Origin: Gammaproteobacteria bacterium
GTDB taxonomy: Bacteria; Pseudomonadota; Gammaproteobacteria; Steroidobacterales; Rariloculaceae
NCBI GenBank assembly: GCA_022819855.1
Contig: JAJEGN010000021.1
Coordinates: 89,424 to 153,423 of the forward strand
DNA: 64,000 nucleotides
Reading direction: 5' to 3'
The position numbers and the translations under genes were made by a program. Every line of letters begins with the position of its first letter. The first letter of the stretch is position 1. Of the stretch, positions 46,442 through 54,815 are shown in pieces. The notes under the pieces are model-generated. The model was given only the letters and a program-made list of their open reading frames with translations. It made no database searches and was not told the origin of the DNA.

Positions 46442-46915
46442 TCAGGGTGGGCCGGCAACCGCGTCGAGCGCCGCCGCGACCACCTGACGGGCCTGCTCCT
46501 GTCCCAGCGGCCACTTGCTCGCTCTCGGGCCGGCGACATTCAGAACTGCGATGCCGTGGTCTCCAATGAATTCCACAACCCGCCGACCGGCTTCGACAGG
46601 CGTTATCAGCGCAAGGTCGAGGCAAAGCAGCGGTCGCTCATGTTCGGCGCAGAACTCGGCTGTCAGTTCGGTGCCGCCGTCGTATCGCTTCTCGTAAATA
46701 ATCAGGGTGCCGTCCGAATCAACGACGTTTTCAAGCGTGCGTTCGATGTAGCCTGCATCCGGCAACTCGCGCACCGGGTATCGGTCCGGTACGACCCCGT
46801 CCTCCGCCAGCCTCCCTTCCGGACACCAGCCTCCGCAATCGGCTCCGCGCTCGAGGGCCGCATCGAGCGCGCCGCGATCCACCCCCGTCTGAGCACCCGA
46901 GACAATTTTGAGCAT
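46442..46915 (-). CDS. Putative molybdenum-carrier-like protein
   Basis: A 157-residue Rossmann-fold protein resembling the putative molybdenum carrier family (PF12694 type, related to lysine decarboxylase-like/YpsA folds). The N-terminus MLKIVSGAQTGVDRGALDAAL and the CGGWCPEGRLAEDG segment are characteristic, with DGTLIIYEKRYDGGTELTAEF downstream. I choose ATG 46915; TTG 46951 would add 12 residues. Cofactor binding is inferred from family name only; a nucleotide-derivative-binding role is equally possible. It lies between the DUF255 gene (convergent) and the B/B' repeat elements. Confidence 0.8.
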   Translation of the reverse strand: MLKIVSGAQTGVDRGALDAALERGADCGGWCPEGRLAEDGVVPDRYPVRELPDAGYIERTLENVVDSDGTLIIYEKRYDGGTELTAEFCAEHERPLLCLDLALITPVEAGRRVVEFIGDHGIAVLNVAGPRASKWPLGQEQARQVVAAALDAVAGPP

Positions 46916-46983
46916 GAAAACAGCACCGTCGTGTCCAGCCACTCGAGTCAAAGGTAACTACCCTCCAATCCGCGACGAGCCAA

Positions 46984-47093
46984 GGGGAGGTGCACTACGG
47001 GCCAATTGAAACCCTCGCGCGCATGGACGCGCGCGCGGAGCCTGCATGGATGTATTCACGGCGTGTTTCAATTGGCCCGTAGTGCACCTCCCC
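46984..47093 (+). repeat. 110-nt covarying hairpin element, copy B
   Basis: A full-length copy. Its 29-nt arms (46984-47012 and 47065-47093) are perfect reverse complements. The 52-nt core (47013-47064) has CGCGCGC-ATGGAC-GCGCGCG and a TGCA-TGGA-TGTA hairpin with a G-U wobble. It lies downstream of the HtrA-like gene (minus strand, stop 47197), with a truncated copy between them. Flanks are CAA at the left and GC at the right, as in copies A and C. Confidence 0.93.
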
Positions 47094-47102
47094 GCAACAC
47101 CG

Positions 47103-47172
47103 AGAGGCGCGCCTGCGGAGAGTACAAGGATGTACCCACCGCGTGTCTCAAGGCGCCTGGTAGCGCCTCCCC
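47103..47172 (+). repeat. Truncated copy B' of the 110-nt element
   Basis: The right half of the element: about the last 28 nt of core (GGAG..., with GTACA-AGGA-TGTAC as a 5-bp hairpin) and a 28-nt right arm (47145-47172) ending CCCC|GC. Most of the left arm and the CG-rich hairpin are missing. A short GAGGCGC at its left edge matches the start of the arm predicted from the right side, which points to an internal deletion. It follows copy B by about 10 bp. Confidence 0.75.
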
Positions 47173-47196
47173 GCCAATCGCGCAGCGCTCCGATGT

Positions 47197-49989
47197 CTAG
47201 TTGAGCGCGAAGCGACGCCAGTCGTAGCCCTGCCGCCGCAGCTCGTGCGTCGGCCAGTATTGAGGGTCGAGTTCGAGCGTGACGACTTCCGGCACTTCGT
47301 TGAGACTCACGGTGTCCAGGCGCACCGACTCGCGGTCGCCCAGCGACGTGACCACGGCGGCGAACCGGTCGAGATCCGGTGTCGGCTGACCGTCGACCGC
47401 CACGATGCGGCGCCCCGCAAACAGCCGCGAGCGGCTCGCCGGCGAGCCGAAATTGAAGTTCGAGACGTATACGCCGCCGCGTTCGATACCGCGTTGTGCG
47501 GCAAGCTCGCGATGCGGTTCCTGCACGAGCGCGCCGGCCCACAGGATCGCCCGGTCGATACCGATGCCGTCGAGTGCGACCGTCTCGATGGCTGCCCTGA
47601 CTTCCTCGCCGTCCCGGAAAATGACGACCTCGACCTCGGGAACCTGGGTCTCCCGCTCGAGTTCCCTGAAGGTATTCACCGTCTTGCCGTCTATGCTGAG
47701 CAGGATGTCGCCGGCGCGGAAAAATGAATCCGCCGGCGATCCGGCGACGGTGTTCGAGACGGCGAGCAATTGCCGCCGCAGGGGATCGTGCCGCTCGTAG
47801 CGGCTCGCCCAGCTCTCGGGCAGGTCGAGCTTGCGCGCGGTTGCCAGTGGCATGAGGAGCCACTCGACCTCGATCGAGCGCAGCGGCTCGTCGCTGCGCA
47901 AGCGCTCGATCATGTCGACGACGAGATCGGACGGTATGCCCATGTTGACCTGCGTGAGATCGCGACCGGTCTGATAGGCGAAACTGGCCCAGTGCGCCAG
48001 CACCCTGCCCCGGCTGTCGACAATGACGCCGTCGAAGTCGCCGGGACCGTTGACGAGGGTCACCGCGTCGAGGTTCGTGTCGCGGAAGCGGATCGTTCGC
48101 GACAACGGGAAATTGACCGGCGACACAGTCGCGATCTGGCTCGCCTGCGACATGACCTTGTGATCCGGCGCGAGACCGACGACGGCGACGCCGCGGCCTG
48201 CGGCCAGGTCGTCGTCGACGAACTCCGCCGAACGCACGGGCGTGCTGCCGATCAGCGCCGGGTCGTACGACACGACCGCGAGATTGTGCAGCGGGTGGAT
48301 GAATTCGACGCGTCCCGGAATCTCGAGCGACCCGGCGAACGTGATGCGCACGTCGCCCATCGCGACGGGCACGGTGTTGCGGTCGACAACGACCCAGCCC
48401 CTGTCGGCATCCGCAACAACGCCCGTCCCGTAGTAGTACCGGTCGGACACGCCCGAAACCGTGTACGGCATGCTGTAGTTGACCAGTACGAGCGACTGGG
48501 CAATATGCCTGACGTACTCCTCGCCCTCAAGCGGAAACGTGGTTTCCTGCGTTGACGGCGGCTCGACGGCCGCGTTGAGCTTGAGTTCCTCGCAGGGCCA
48601 GATGCCCGCGAAATCGTCGCGGCTGCAGCGCAGCGCCGGGAACCAGTCGCGATCGTTCGTGATGATGCGCTGCTTCTCGCTGCGCGGATCGTCGAAAGTC
48701 ACGAAGCGAATTCTGACCTGGCCGCCGCCTGGCAGCTCCTCGAGTTTGCCCTGGAAGTCGTCGAGATCCCGGACGGCCTCGCCGTTGACTTCGGTGATCA
48801 GGCTCGCACGCGGGATCGCGGCAGTGCCGAACACGTAGCCCGGATTCGCCACGTAGACGCCGGAGGGCGGCCGATAGAAGTGCCGCGCCTGCTGGTACGA
48901 AAGGTCGTGAAAGATCCCGTCGCCATACTCGATGTACTGGTTCGGCGTGAGGTTGTGCAGATCTTCGACGAATACCGGGAACTCGAAGCGTTCCCCGCCG
49001 CGCTCGATCGCAATCGCAACTTCGGCTTCCACGTTGGCGTCGAGCAGAGCCGCAAGCGGTACGAATTCGGTGATGAGCTTGCCTTCGACGCTGACGAGGA
49101 TGTCGCCGGACTGCAGTGACAGCGACGCCGGCGCGCCCGGCAGGACCTGCGCCACGACGAGCACGCCCGTCTGGTCCGGAAAGTCCTCGCGTAGCTGGGC
49201 TTCGGTTTCGCGGGTCAGGCCGAGCCTGCGTGCTTCGGCAAAGGGTTCGTGCACGAACTCCGTTTGCAGTGTGCCGCGCGGCACATCGCGGCCTGCCTGC
49301 ATTTCCGTGAGCGCATAGCGGACCCGGTCAAGCGGCAGGAAGAAACTCGATGCCGCCTGGTTGTTGCCGCCGGCATTCAGTGCCAGGACCCGGCCCTCGA
49401 TATCGATGACCGGCGATCCGGACGAACCGCCCGAGGTCCCCGAAGCGGCCTGCATGTAGAAGGTGTTGAAGTCGTTGTACCTGCCGCGCCCGTAGTTGGG
49501 CGCCTGCCGGTCGAGACGTGCGATCGTACCGGCCAGGATGGAAAGCTGTTCGCCGGCATCGTTGCCGACCACGCGGATTTCGCGGCCGATTTCGGCCGCC
49601 TCGGGGACGAGCTTCAGTTCGACGGGGTTCATGAACTGCAGGTCGTTGGGCGAGTACCGGAAGAAACCGAAATCGTGGACCGGGTCGCGATACACGGGTA
49701 CCAGATCGACTTCTTCCTGGTTCAGGAATATCGCCTGCGCCCGCACCGGCCCGGGCGTCACGACGTGGCGGTTCGTGAGAATCAGCCCGCGCTCGGCGTC
49801 CACGACGAAGCCGGTCGCCTGGCTCGACTGGTTGCGCTCGGTGTCGAAGGCCCGTGTGCTGTCGACGCGAATGGAAACGACGGCGCTCGAAATGCGCTCG
49901 AGCGTTTGATTCCAGTTCTGATCCTGTCCGTACGCAGATACGGTGGCCAGCGCGGCGACACAGGCGATGGTGAGCCCGACCTTGTTCAT
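47197..49989 (-). CDS. HtrA-like protein with two protease domains, second degenerate, and PDZ domains
   Basis: A 930-residue exported protein from ATG 49989 (signal MNKVGLTIACVAALATVSAYG). The first trypsin-like domain has an intact triad: His in LTNRHVVTP, Asp in DPVHDFGFFRY, Ser in GGSSGSPVIDIEG. PDZ-like segments follow (VLVVAQVLPGAPASLSLQSG; PRASLITEVNGEAV). A second trypsin-like domain has lost all three residues (VVDRNTVPV, HPLHNLAVV, NGPGDFDGVIVDS), then more PDZ repeats (AGSPADSFFRAGDILLSIDG; SPASRSRLFAGRRIVAVDG). The layout resembles fungal Nma111/Ynm3 rather than DegP/DegQ. It is probably periplasmic quality control. Two repeat elements sit after its stop. Confidence 0.9.
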   Translation of the reverse strand: MNKVGLTIACVAALATVSAYGQDQNWNQTLERISSAVVSIRVDSTRAFDTERNQSSQATGFVVDAERGLILTNRHVVTPGPVRAQAIFLNQEEVDLVPVYRDPVHDFGFFRYSPNDLQFMNPVELKLVPEAAEIGREIRVVGNDAGEQLSILAGTIARLDRQAPNYGRGRYNDFNTFYMQAASGTSGGSSGSPVIDIEGRVLALNAGGNNQAASSFFLPLDRVRYALTEMQAGRDVPRGTLQTEFVHEPFAEARRLGLTRETEAQLREDFPDQTGVLVVAQVLPGAPASLSLQSGDILVSVEGKLITEFVPLAALLDANVEAEVAIAIERGGERFEFPVFVEDLHNLTPNQYIEYGDGIFHDLSYQQARHFYRPPSGVYVANPGYVFGTAAIPRASLITEVNGEAVRDLDDFQGKLEELPGGGQVRIRFVTFDDPRSEKQRIITNDRDWFPALRCSRDDFAGIWPCEELKLNAAVEPPSTQETTFPLEGEEYVRHIAQSLVLVNYSMPYTVSGVSDRYYYGTGVVADADRGWVVVDRNTVPVAMGDVRITFAGSLEIPGRVEFIHPLHNLAVVSYDPALIGSTPVRSAEFVDDDLAAGRGVAVVGLAPDHKVMSQASQIATVSPVNFPLSRTIRFRDTNLDAVTLVNGPGDFDGVIVDSRGRVLAHWASFAYQTGRDLTQVNMGIPSDLVVDMIERLRSDEPLRSIEVEWLLMPLATARKLDLPESWASRYERHDPLRRQLLAVSNTVAGSPADSFFRAGDILLSIDGKTVNTFRELERETQVPEVEVVIFRDGEEVRAAIETVALDGIGIDRAILWAGALVQEPHRELAAQRGIERGGVYVSNFNFGSPASRSRLFAGRRIVAVDGQPTPDLDRFAAVVTSLGDRESVRLDTVSLNEVPEVVTLELDPQYWPTHELRRQGYDWRRFALN

Positions 49990-50071
49990 GAGTTCAGTAC
50001 CTTCGTCCAAGGATCGCGATGATACATCTGACCGTGCCAACCGCGGATTTGTGCCCGGTCGCGGCGAAGTT

Positions 50072-51316
50072 TCAGGCCGCCGCGCGGCGCAGGGGCCTCA
50101 GCGCCGGATGATCGATGCCCAGTGCACGGCGCATCAGGAAACGCTTCGCCACGCGCGACCGATCGACGACGCCGAGTCCGAACGCCCTGAGCGGCGAAGC
50201 GCTCCCCGGCAGTCGAAACAGCCGGTCCAGTGCATCGAACGCAAGCAGCATCGTTAGATTATCGCCCTTTCGGCGCCGCTCATAGCGGCGCAGCACCGCA
50301 GGATCGCCGTAACCGTCGCCGCGCTGCCGCGCGCGGCCAAGCTCCGCGGCCAGACAGGCTGCATCGAGCAGCCCGAGGTTCATGCCCTGCCCCGCAAGCG
50401 GATGGACGCTGTGTGCCGCATCGCCGACGAGCACCGCGCCGGGAGCGCAATAGCGCTGCGCATGCACGGTCCCGAGCGTGAACCGCGTCCGCGCCGAGAT
50501 CGGCCCGAGCCGGCCCAGCACGTTTCCGCTCGCGGCCTGCAGCGCTTCGAGGAAGCCGGCATCCGGCAGTGCCGTCAGGCGATCAGCCTCGGCCCTGGGC
50601 AGCGACCAGACGATCGAACTGCGGCCGTCCGTCAATGGCAGGAACGCGAGCGGTCCCGTCGGCAGGAAACGCTGCAGCGCCGTCTCGGCGTGCGCGAACT
50701 CGCTCGCAACGTGCGCCACGAGCGCAGCCTGATCCGGGTCGCAAGCCGCAACCGGCAGATCCAGGAGCGACCGAACCCGCGACGCGCCGCCGTCGGCGGC
50801 GACGAGCAGGTCCGCCTCCACGGTCTCGCCGTTACTCAGCTTTGCCGTGGTGCCGCGGTTCGTGGAGCGTACCGACTCGATGGACACGCCGAAGTCGAGT
50901 CGCGCGTTGCCGAATCGTGCGAGGAGTTCCTGCAGCGTGTGGCGGAGCAGGCTGTCTTCAACGATGTGGCCAAGATCCGGCTCGCCGATATCGGCACTCG
51001 CGAAATCCAGAGACGCACGGCCATCCGGATTCTCGCCCTCCCAGACACGCATTCGCCGGTAGGCACTTGCGCGCCGCTTGAGAGTCGTCTGCCAGAGACC
51101 CAGCGAATCAAGGGTCTGTTGCGATGCGCGCGACAATGCGTAGACGCGCGCGTCGGTGACGTCGGGGTCCCACACGGCCTCCGGGCGCGATTCGAGGATC
51201 CTCACGCTGGCGTCCGGCGCGATACTGCGATCGGCAACGAGCAGCGCAGCGACCGTCAAGCCCACCGGACCGCCGCCGGCGATGAGGATGGTCGATGCTG
51301 CATTCGCGCGTCGCAT
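50072..51316 (-). CDS. ubiI: UbiI/VisC-type FAD-dependent ubiquinone hydroxylase
   Basis: A 414-residue FAD monooxygenase of the UbiH/UbiI family. It has IAGGGPVGLTVAALL at the N-terminus, DARVYALSRASQQTLDSLGLW, the central DGGASRVR and LVGDAAHSVHPLAGQGMNLGLLDAACLA. It probably hydroxylates C5 of the ubiquinone ring, as UbiI does in E. coli, but UbiL/UbiM-type specificity cannot be ruled out from motifs. ATG 51316 lies 5 nt after the ubiH stop. Order pepP-ubiH-ubiI is as in E. coli. Confidence 0.87.
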   Translation of the reverse strand: MRRANAASTILIAGGGPVGLTVAALLVADRSIAPDASVRILESRPEAVWDPDVTDARVYALSRASQQTLDSLGLWQTTLKRRASAYRRMRVWEGENPDGRASLDFASADIGEPDLGHIVEDSLLRHTLQELLARFGNARLDFGVSIESVRSTNRGTTAKLSNGETVEADLLVAADGGASRVRSLLDLPVAACDPDQAALVAHVASEFAHAETALQRFLPTGPLAFLPLTDGRSSIVWSLPRAEADRLTALPDAGFLEALQAASGNVLGRLGPISARTRFTLGTVHAQRYCAPGAVLVGDAAHSVHPLAGQGMNLGLLDAACLAAELGRARQRGDGYGDPAVLRRYERRRKGDNLTMLLAFDALDRLFRLPGSASPLRAFGLGVVDRSRVAKRFLMRRALGIDHPALRPLRRAAA

Positions 51317-51321
51317 CGCCG

Positions 51322-52563
51322 TCAACTCAGCGGCAGCCCGCGCGCGAGCCTCGGCAGTCGCCCGGCCATGCCCATGGTGTGGCGGGCGAGCAGCGCCTTG
51401 GCGCCCGGAACCAGGTCGAACGCGACGAGACCCAGGCCGCGCAGCGCGCCGAGACCCGGCGCGCGCGCACCGAAGCCGCGAATGAGGCCGTGCGTGAACC
51501 ATGCGACCTTGCGTTGATCGTCGCGCCGCCACTCGCCGTAGCGCGCGAGCACCTCTGCGGACCCTGCGTCGGCGTGCTCGCCGTGGCTCGCCATATCGTC
51601 CGCGATGATCTCGGCGATCGTCGCGACGTCGCGCAGCGCGAGATTGAATCCCTGCCCTGCCACGGGGTGCAGGCTCACGGCAGCGTTGCCGACGAGCAGC
51701 GTGCGCCGGTCGCTCAGGGCGCCGCTCCGCACGCGGCTCAGCGTTTGCAGTCCGCGCCGGCCGACGCGTTCGATGCGCCCGAGGCGATACCCGAAGGCCT
51801 CTTGCAGCTCGTCGCGGAAAGCGCCGTCGGCGAGCGCCATGACGCGGTCCGCCTCCGCATGACCGAGCGTCCAGACGACCGAGGCGCGAGCGCGCGACAA
51901 CGGTAGCACGGCCAGCGGCCCCTGCGGCGTGAACCGCTCGAACGCACGCCCGGCAAGCGCGGCCTCGGTCGTCACGTTGACGATGATGGCGCGCTGCCCA
52001 TAGTCGTTCTCACGCACCGGGATCCGCAACGATTGGCGCACCGACGAGCGGGCGCCGTCCGCGGCGATCAGCAGACGTGCGCGAACGGCGACCGCCTTTC
52101 CGCCGACATCGACTTCGGCCGAGACCACGTCATCCCCGCCGGCAAATGACACGAGCTTCGCCGGCGCTAGACAGGCGAATCCCGGCGCTTCCTCGAGCGG
52201 CTTCCAGAGCGCCGCGCCGAGCGCACGGTTCTCTATCGTGTATCCGAGCGCTTCGACCCGCTCTTCCCTGGCCAGGATGCGGGCAGCGCCGAAGCGGCCC
52301 TGCTCGCCGATATGGATCGAGTCGATCCGTTCGGCTTCGCCGGCGACCGTGCTCCACAGACCAAGCTGTTCGAGGATGCGCTTCGATCCGTTCGCAAGCG
52401 CGGTCGCACGGCCATCGAAACCGGGCTGCGCGAACGTCGCAGGATCGTGCTCCTCCACGAGCACGGTACGCACCGGGATTCGGCTCAGCGCGTTCGCGAG
52501 CGCCGAACCCACGGGTCCGCCGCCGACGATCAGTACCTCGCAACTGCGCTCGGCGGCGGTCAT
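51322..52563 (-). CDS. ubiH: 2-octaprenyl-6-methoxyphenol hydroxylase
   Basis: A 413-residue FAD monooxygenase hydroxylating the ubiquinone ring at C1. Evidence is IVGGGPVGSALANALS, GFDGRATALANGSKRIL and LVGNAAVSLHPVAGQGFNLALRDV; the GN in place of GD is typical of UbiH. The ATG at 52563 overlaps the pepP stop in an ATGA. It forms an operon with pepP and ubiI and works with coq7 (57.8 kb) in ubiquinone synthesis. Confidence 0.9.
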   Translation of the reverse strand: MTAAERSCEVLIVGGGPVGSALANALSRIPVRTVLVEEHDPATFAQPGFDGRATALANGSKRILEQLGLWSTVAGEAERIDSIHIGEQGRFGAARILAREERVEALGYTIENRALGAALWKPLEEAPGFACLAPAKLVSFAGGDDVVSAEVDVGGKAVAVRARLLIAADGARSSVRQSLRIPVRENDYGQRAIIVNVTTEAALAGRAFERFTPQGPLAVLPLSRARASVVWTLGHAEADRVMALADGAFRDELQEAFGYRLGRIERVGRRGLQTLSRVRSGALSDRRTLLVGNAAVSLHPVAGQGFNLALRDVATIAEIIADDMASHGEHADAGSAEVLARYGEWRRDDQRKVAWFTHGLIRGFGARAPGLGALRGLGLVAFDLVPGAKALLARHTMGMAGRLPRLARGLPLS

Positions 52564-53867
52564 GCGCCGCCGCTCATCAGGCGTTCGATGCCGTCGATCT
52601 CGCTCGGCAGGTCGGCGCTCAGCACGCTCGGCCCGTTGCGCGTGACGGCGACGTCGTCCTCGATGCGAATGCCGATGCCCCGCCAGCGTTTGGCGACCCC
52701 TGCCGCATCCGGACGGATGTAGATGCCGGGCTCGATCGTCGTGACCATGCCGGGCTCGAGCAGGCGCCACTGGTCGGAGACCTTGTAGTCTCCGACGTCG
52801 TGCACGTCCATGCCGAGCCAGTGACCGGTCCTGTGCATGAAAAACGGCCGATGCGCCTCTTCCCTGAGAAGTGTCTGAAGCTTGCCCTTGAGGATCCCCA
52901 GGCGGCGCAAACCGCGCGTGATCTCCCTGACCGCCGCATCGTGGGGATCGTCCCAGTGGTTGCCGGGCCGGGCGGCCGCCGTTGCGGCCCTGTTCGCCGC
53001 GAGCACGATTTCGTACAGCTCCGCCTGCGGCTCGCTGAACCTGCCGTTGACGGGGAAGGTGCGCGTGATGTCGGAGGCGTACATTTCATACTCGCAACCG
53101 GCGTCGATCAGGACGAGCTCACCGTCCTCAAGGCGCGCATCGTTCGCCGTGTAGTGCAGCGTGCAGGCATTGGAACCGCCCGCGACGATCGGCAGATAGG
53201 CGTACCGGGCGCTCCGCCTGCGGAACTCGTGCAGGAACTCCGCTTCAAGCTCGAACTCCATCATTCCGGGCTTGCACGCCCGCATGGCCCGGCGGTGCGC
53301 GTCCATCGCGATTCGCACCGACTGCTTCATGAGATTCGTTTCCGCGCGGCTCTTGAACAGGCGCATCTCGTGCAGCACGTGGTCGAGCACGACGAGTTCG
53401 CTCGGCGCATGACTGCGCTGCCGCCTCGCGTTCAGCGCGTTGATCCAGGCCAGCAGGCGCTGGTCGAAGTCGGCCGCGACACCCATCGAGTAGTAGACGC
53501 GCTCGCTGCGCTCGAGCAGTCCCGGGAGGATGTCCTCGATGTCGGCGATCGGAAATGCGTCGTCGGCTCCGTATTCCTCCACGGCGCCGTCGGGGCCCGT
53601 CCGCGTCCCGTCCCAGAGTTCGCGCTCCGGATCGCGCTCGCGGCAGAACATCAGGAACTCCCCGTGCGGCCGCCCGGGCATGAGCACCGCGACGGCTTCC
53701 GGTTCCGCAAAACCCGTCAGGTAATAGAGATCGCTGTCGGGCCGATAGTCGTACAGCGTATCGCGACTGCGAACCCGTTCGCCCGCCGCGGGCAGCACGG
53801 CGATGCCATCCGCCCCGATCGACTCCATCAGGTCGCGGCGGCGTCTCGCAAACTCACTTGCATTCAA
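52560..53867 (-). CDS. pepP: Xaa-Pro aminopeptidase, probable TTG start
   Basis: A 435-residue aminopeptidase P removing N-terminal residues before proline. The N-terminal domain (RVRSRDTLYDYRPDSDLYYLTGF) and the pita-bread metal site are complete: VLIDAGCEYEMYASDITRTF, HRTGHWLGMDVHD, TIEPGIYI and RIEDDVAV. The usual start position (before EFARRR) is a TTG at 53867 with GAGG about 9 nt upstream; no ATG is nearby. Longer starts add an atypical N-terminus. It heads the pepP-ubiH-ubiI operon. ygfB, the usual upstream neighbour, is absent. Confidence 0.93.
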   Translation of the reverse strand: MNASEFARRRRDLMESIGADGIAVLPAAGERVRSRDTLYDYRPDSDLYYLTGFAEPEAVAVLMPGRPHGEFLMFCRERDPERELWDGTRTGPDGAVEEYGADDAFPIADIEDILPGLLERSERVYYSMGVAADFDQRLLAWINALNARRQRSHAPSELVVLDHVLHEMRLFKSRAETNLMKQSVRIAMDAHRRAMRACKPGMMEFELEAEFLHEFRRRSARYAYLPIVAGGSNACTLHYTANDARLEDGELVLIDAGCEYEMYASDITRTFPVNGRFSEPQAELYEIVLAANRAATAAARPGNHWDDPHDAAVREITRGLRRLGILKGKLQTLLREEAHRPFFMHRTGHWLGMDVHDVGDYKVSDQWRLLEPGMVTTIEPGIYIRPDAAGVAKRWRGIGIRIEDDVAVTRNGPSVLSADLPSEIDGIERLMSGGA

Positions 53868-54015
53868 GTCCCGGGCCTCGTGAATGGACAGGTTCGCTGC
53901 CCAGGCGCCTGTGCCGCAGGAATTCACGGCTGCAAACACGCTTTCGCGATTTCCTGCGGCGCAGGCTCCCTGAGCGGCAAGGCCGCAACAAATGCTATCA
54001 CCGCCGGAACGGTTG

Positions 54016-54045
54016 TTGACCCCCATGGTCCGGCGGCTCTATATT
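54016..54045 (+). promoter_or_regulatory. Sigma-70-like promoter for the zapA operon
   Basis: TTGACC (54016-54021), an 18-bp spacer and TATATT (54040-54045). The -10 box ends 7 nt before the ATG at 54053, so transcription would begin at or next to the start codon. It lies in the gap between divergent pepP and the TIGR02449 gene. Confidence 0.6.
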
Positions 54046-54052
54046 TCCGCGC

Positions 54053-54286
54053 ATGAGCAGCGAACACGGCAACGAACACTACGAGCGCGAACTCAACCGG
54101 CTCGAGAAGTCACTGGACGAACTGGTCGGCGTTTGCGCGCAGTTGCGAAGGGAAAACCAGTCCCTGCGGCAACGCCAGGCGAAACTCATGGCCGAGCGAG
54201 CGTCGCTCCTTCACAAGGACGAGCAGGTTCGAGGCCGGGTCGAAGCGATGATCGACAGGCTGAAGGCCATGGAGGAGACCACTTGA
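54053..54286 (+). CDS. TIGR02449-family small coiled-coil protein
   Basis: A 77-residue protein that is almost entirely a charged coiled coil (LNRLEKSLDELVGVCAQLRR; ENQSLRQRQAKLMAERASLL). It matches the small TIGR02449 family, encoded just upstream of zapA in many gammaproteobacteria, and resembles ZapB-like coiled coils. A role in cell division is inferred from position only. Its stop overlaps the zapA start (TTGA). Confidence 0.85.
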   Translation: MSSEHGNEHYERELNRLEKSLDELVGVCAQLRRENQSLRQRQAKLMAERASLLHKDEQVRGRVEAMIDRLKAMEETT

Positions 54287-54597
54287 GCGAGGCGATCGCC
54301 CACGTCACGATTCGCATACTGGACAAGGACTTTCACGTCACTTGCCCGGCGGACGACGAACAGGATCTTCTGGCATCGGCCGACTTCGTGCATCGAAAGA
54401 TGCGCGAGATCAAGGACAGCGGCAAGGTCATCGGTCTCGACCGCGTAGCCGTCATGGTGGCGCTGAATCTCGCGAACGAGTTGTTGAGCTTGCGCGGACG
54501 CGATCGGGAACTGAAAAACATCGTCGATCTGAGAATCAGGTCGATGCGCGAACGCCTGGACGCGGCGCTCGAGCCGGCCCGGCATTTCGCTCCATAA
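54283..54597 (+). CDS. zapA: Cell division protein ZapA, TTG start
   Basis: A 104-residue FtsZ-associated protein that promotes Z-ring bundling. The N-terminal ZapA domain (VTIRILDKDFHVTCPADDEQ; ADFVHRKMREIKDSGKVIG) and the helix carrying MVALNLANELL, followed by a coiled coil, are typical. The start is TTG 54283 with GGAGGAG just upstream, and it overlaps the upstream stop in a TTGA. The 6S RNA gene follows, as in E. coli. Confidence 0.92.
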   Translation: MSEAIAHVTIRILDKDFHVTCPADDEQDLLASADFVHRKMREIKDSGKVIGLDRVAVMVALNLANELLSLRGRDRELKNIVDLRIRSMRERLDAALEPARHFAP

Positions 54598-54604
54598 CGG
54601 TTTT

Positions 54605-54793
54605 GGTGCTCCCTGCGGCGCTCGACGCGGATCGGATAGTCTTTCGACCCTAACTCATGACCTCGGGGTTGTGTTCTGTGGGCGGCGTTGTGCAGATCCG
54701 GCGTTGCCGGAAAGCCTGCAGTCCCCACGGCTTACCCCACCTTTTGCTCCGGTTCGAGAGCAACCGACCGCGACGGCGCAGGCGGGGAGCGCC
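54605..54793 (+). ncRNA. ssrS: 6S RNA
   Basis: This gap between zapA and the 5-FTHF cyclo-ligase gene is the conserved location of ssrS. The ends pair in a long terminal stem: GGTGCTCCCTGC at 54605 onward with GCAGGCGGGGAGCGCC ending at 54793, including G-U pairs. An inner hairpin TTGCTC...GAGCAA (around 54744-54763) is near the 3' side, as in other 6S RNAs. About 189 nt, close to the 183 nt in E. coli. It binds sigma-70 RNA polymerase in stationary phase. Ends are approximate. Confidence 0.85.
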
Positions 54794-54815
54794 CCTTGAT
54801 TCGGGATGAGGCCCG

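Noticed and set aside
47006..47200. Short open frames within the 110-nt elements (here and near 36.1, 60.6 and 63.9 kb)
   Set aside because: They arise from the repeat itself, change frame and end between copies, and show base-pair rather than codon-level conservation.
46958..47863. A 301-codon minus-strand frame in the region after the HtrA-like gene
   Set aside because: It runs out of frame through the end of the HtrA-like gene and through the repeat elements; Arg-rich and without domains.
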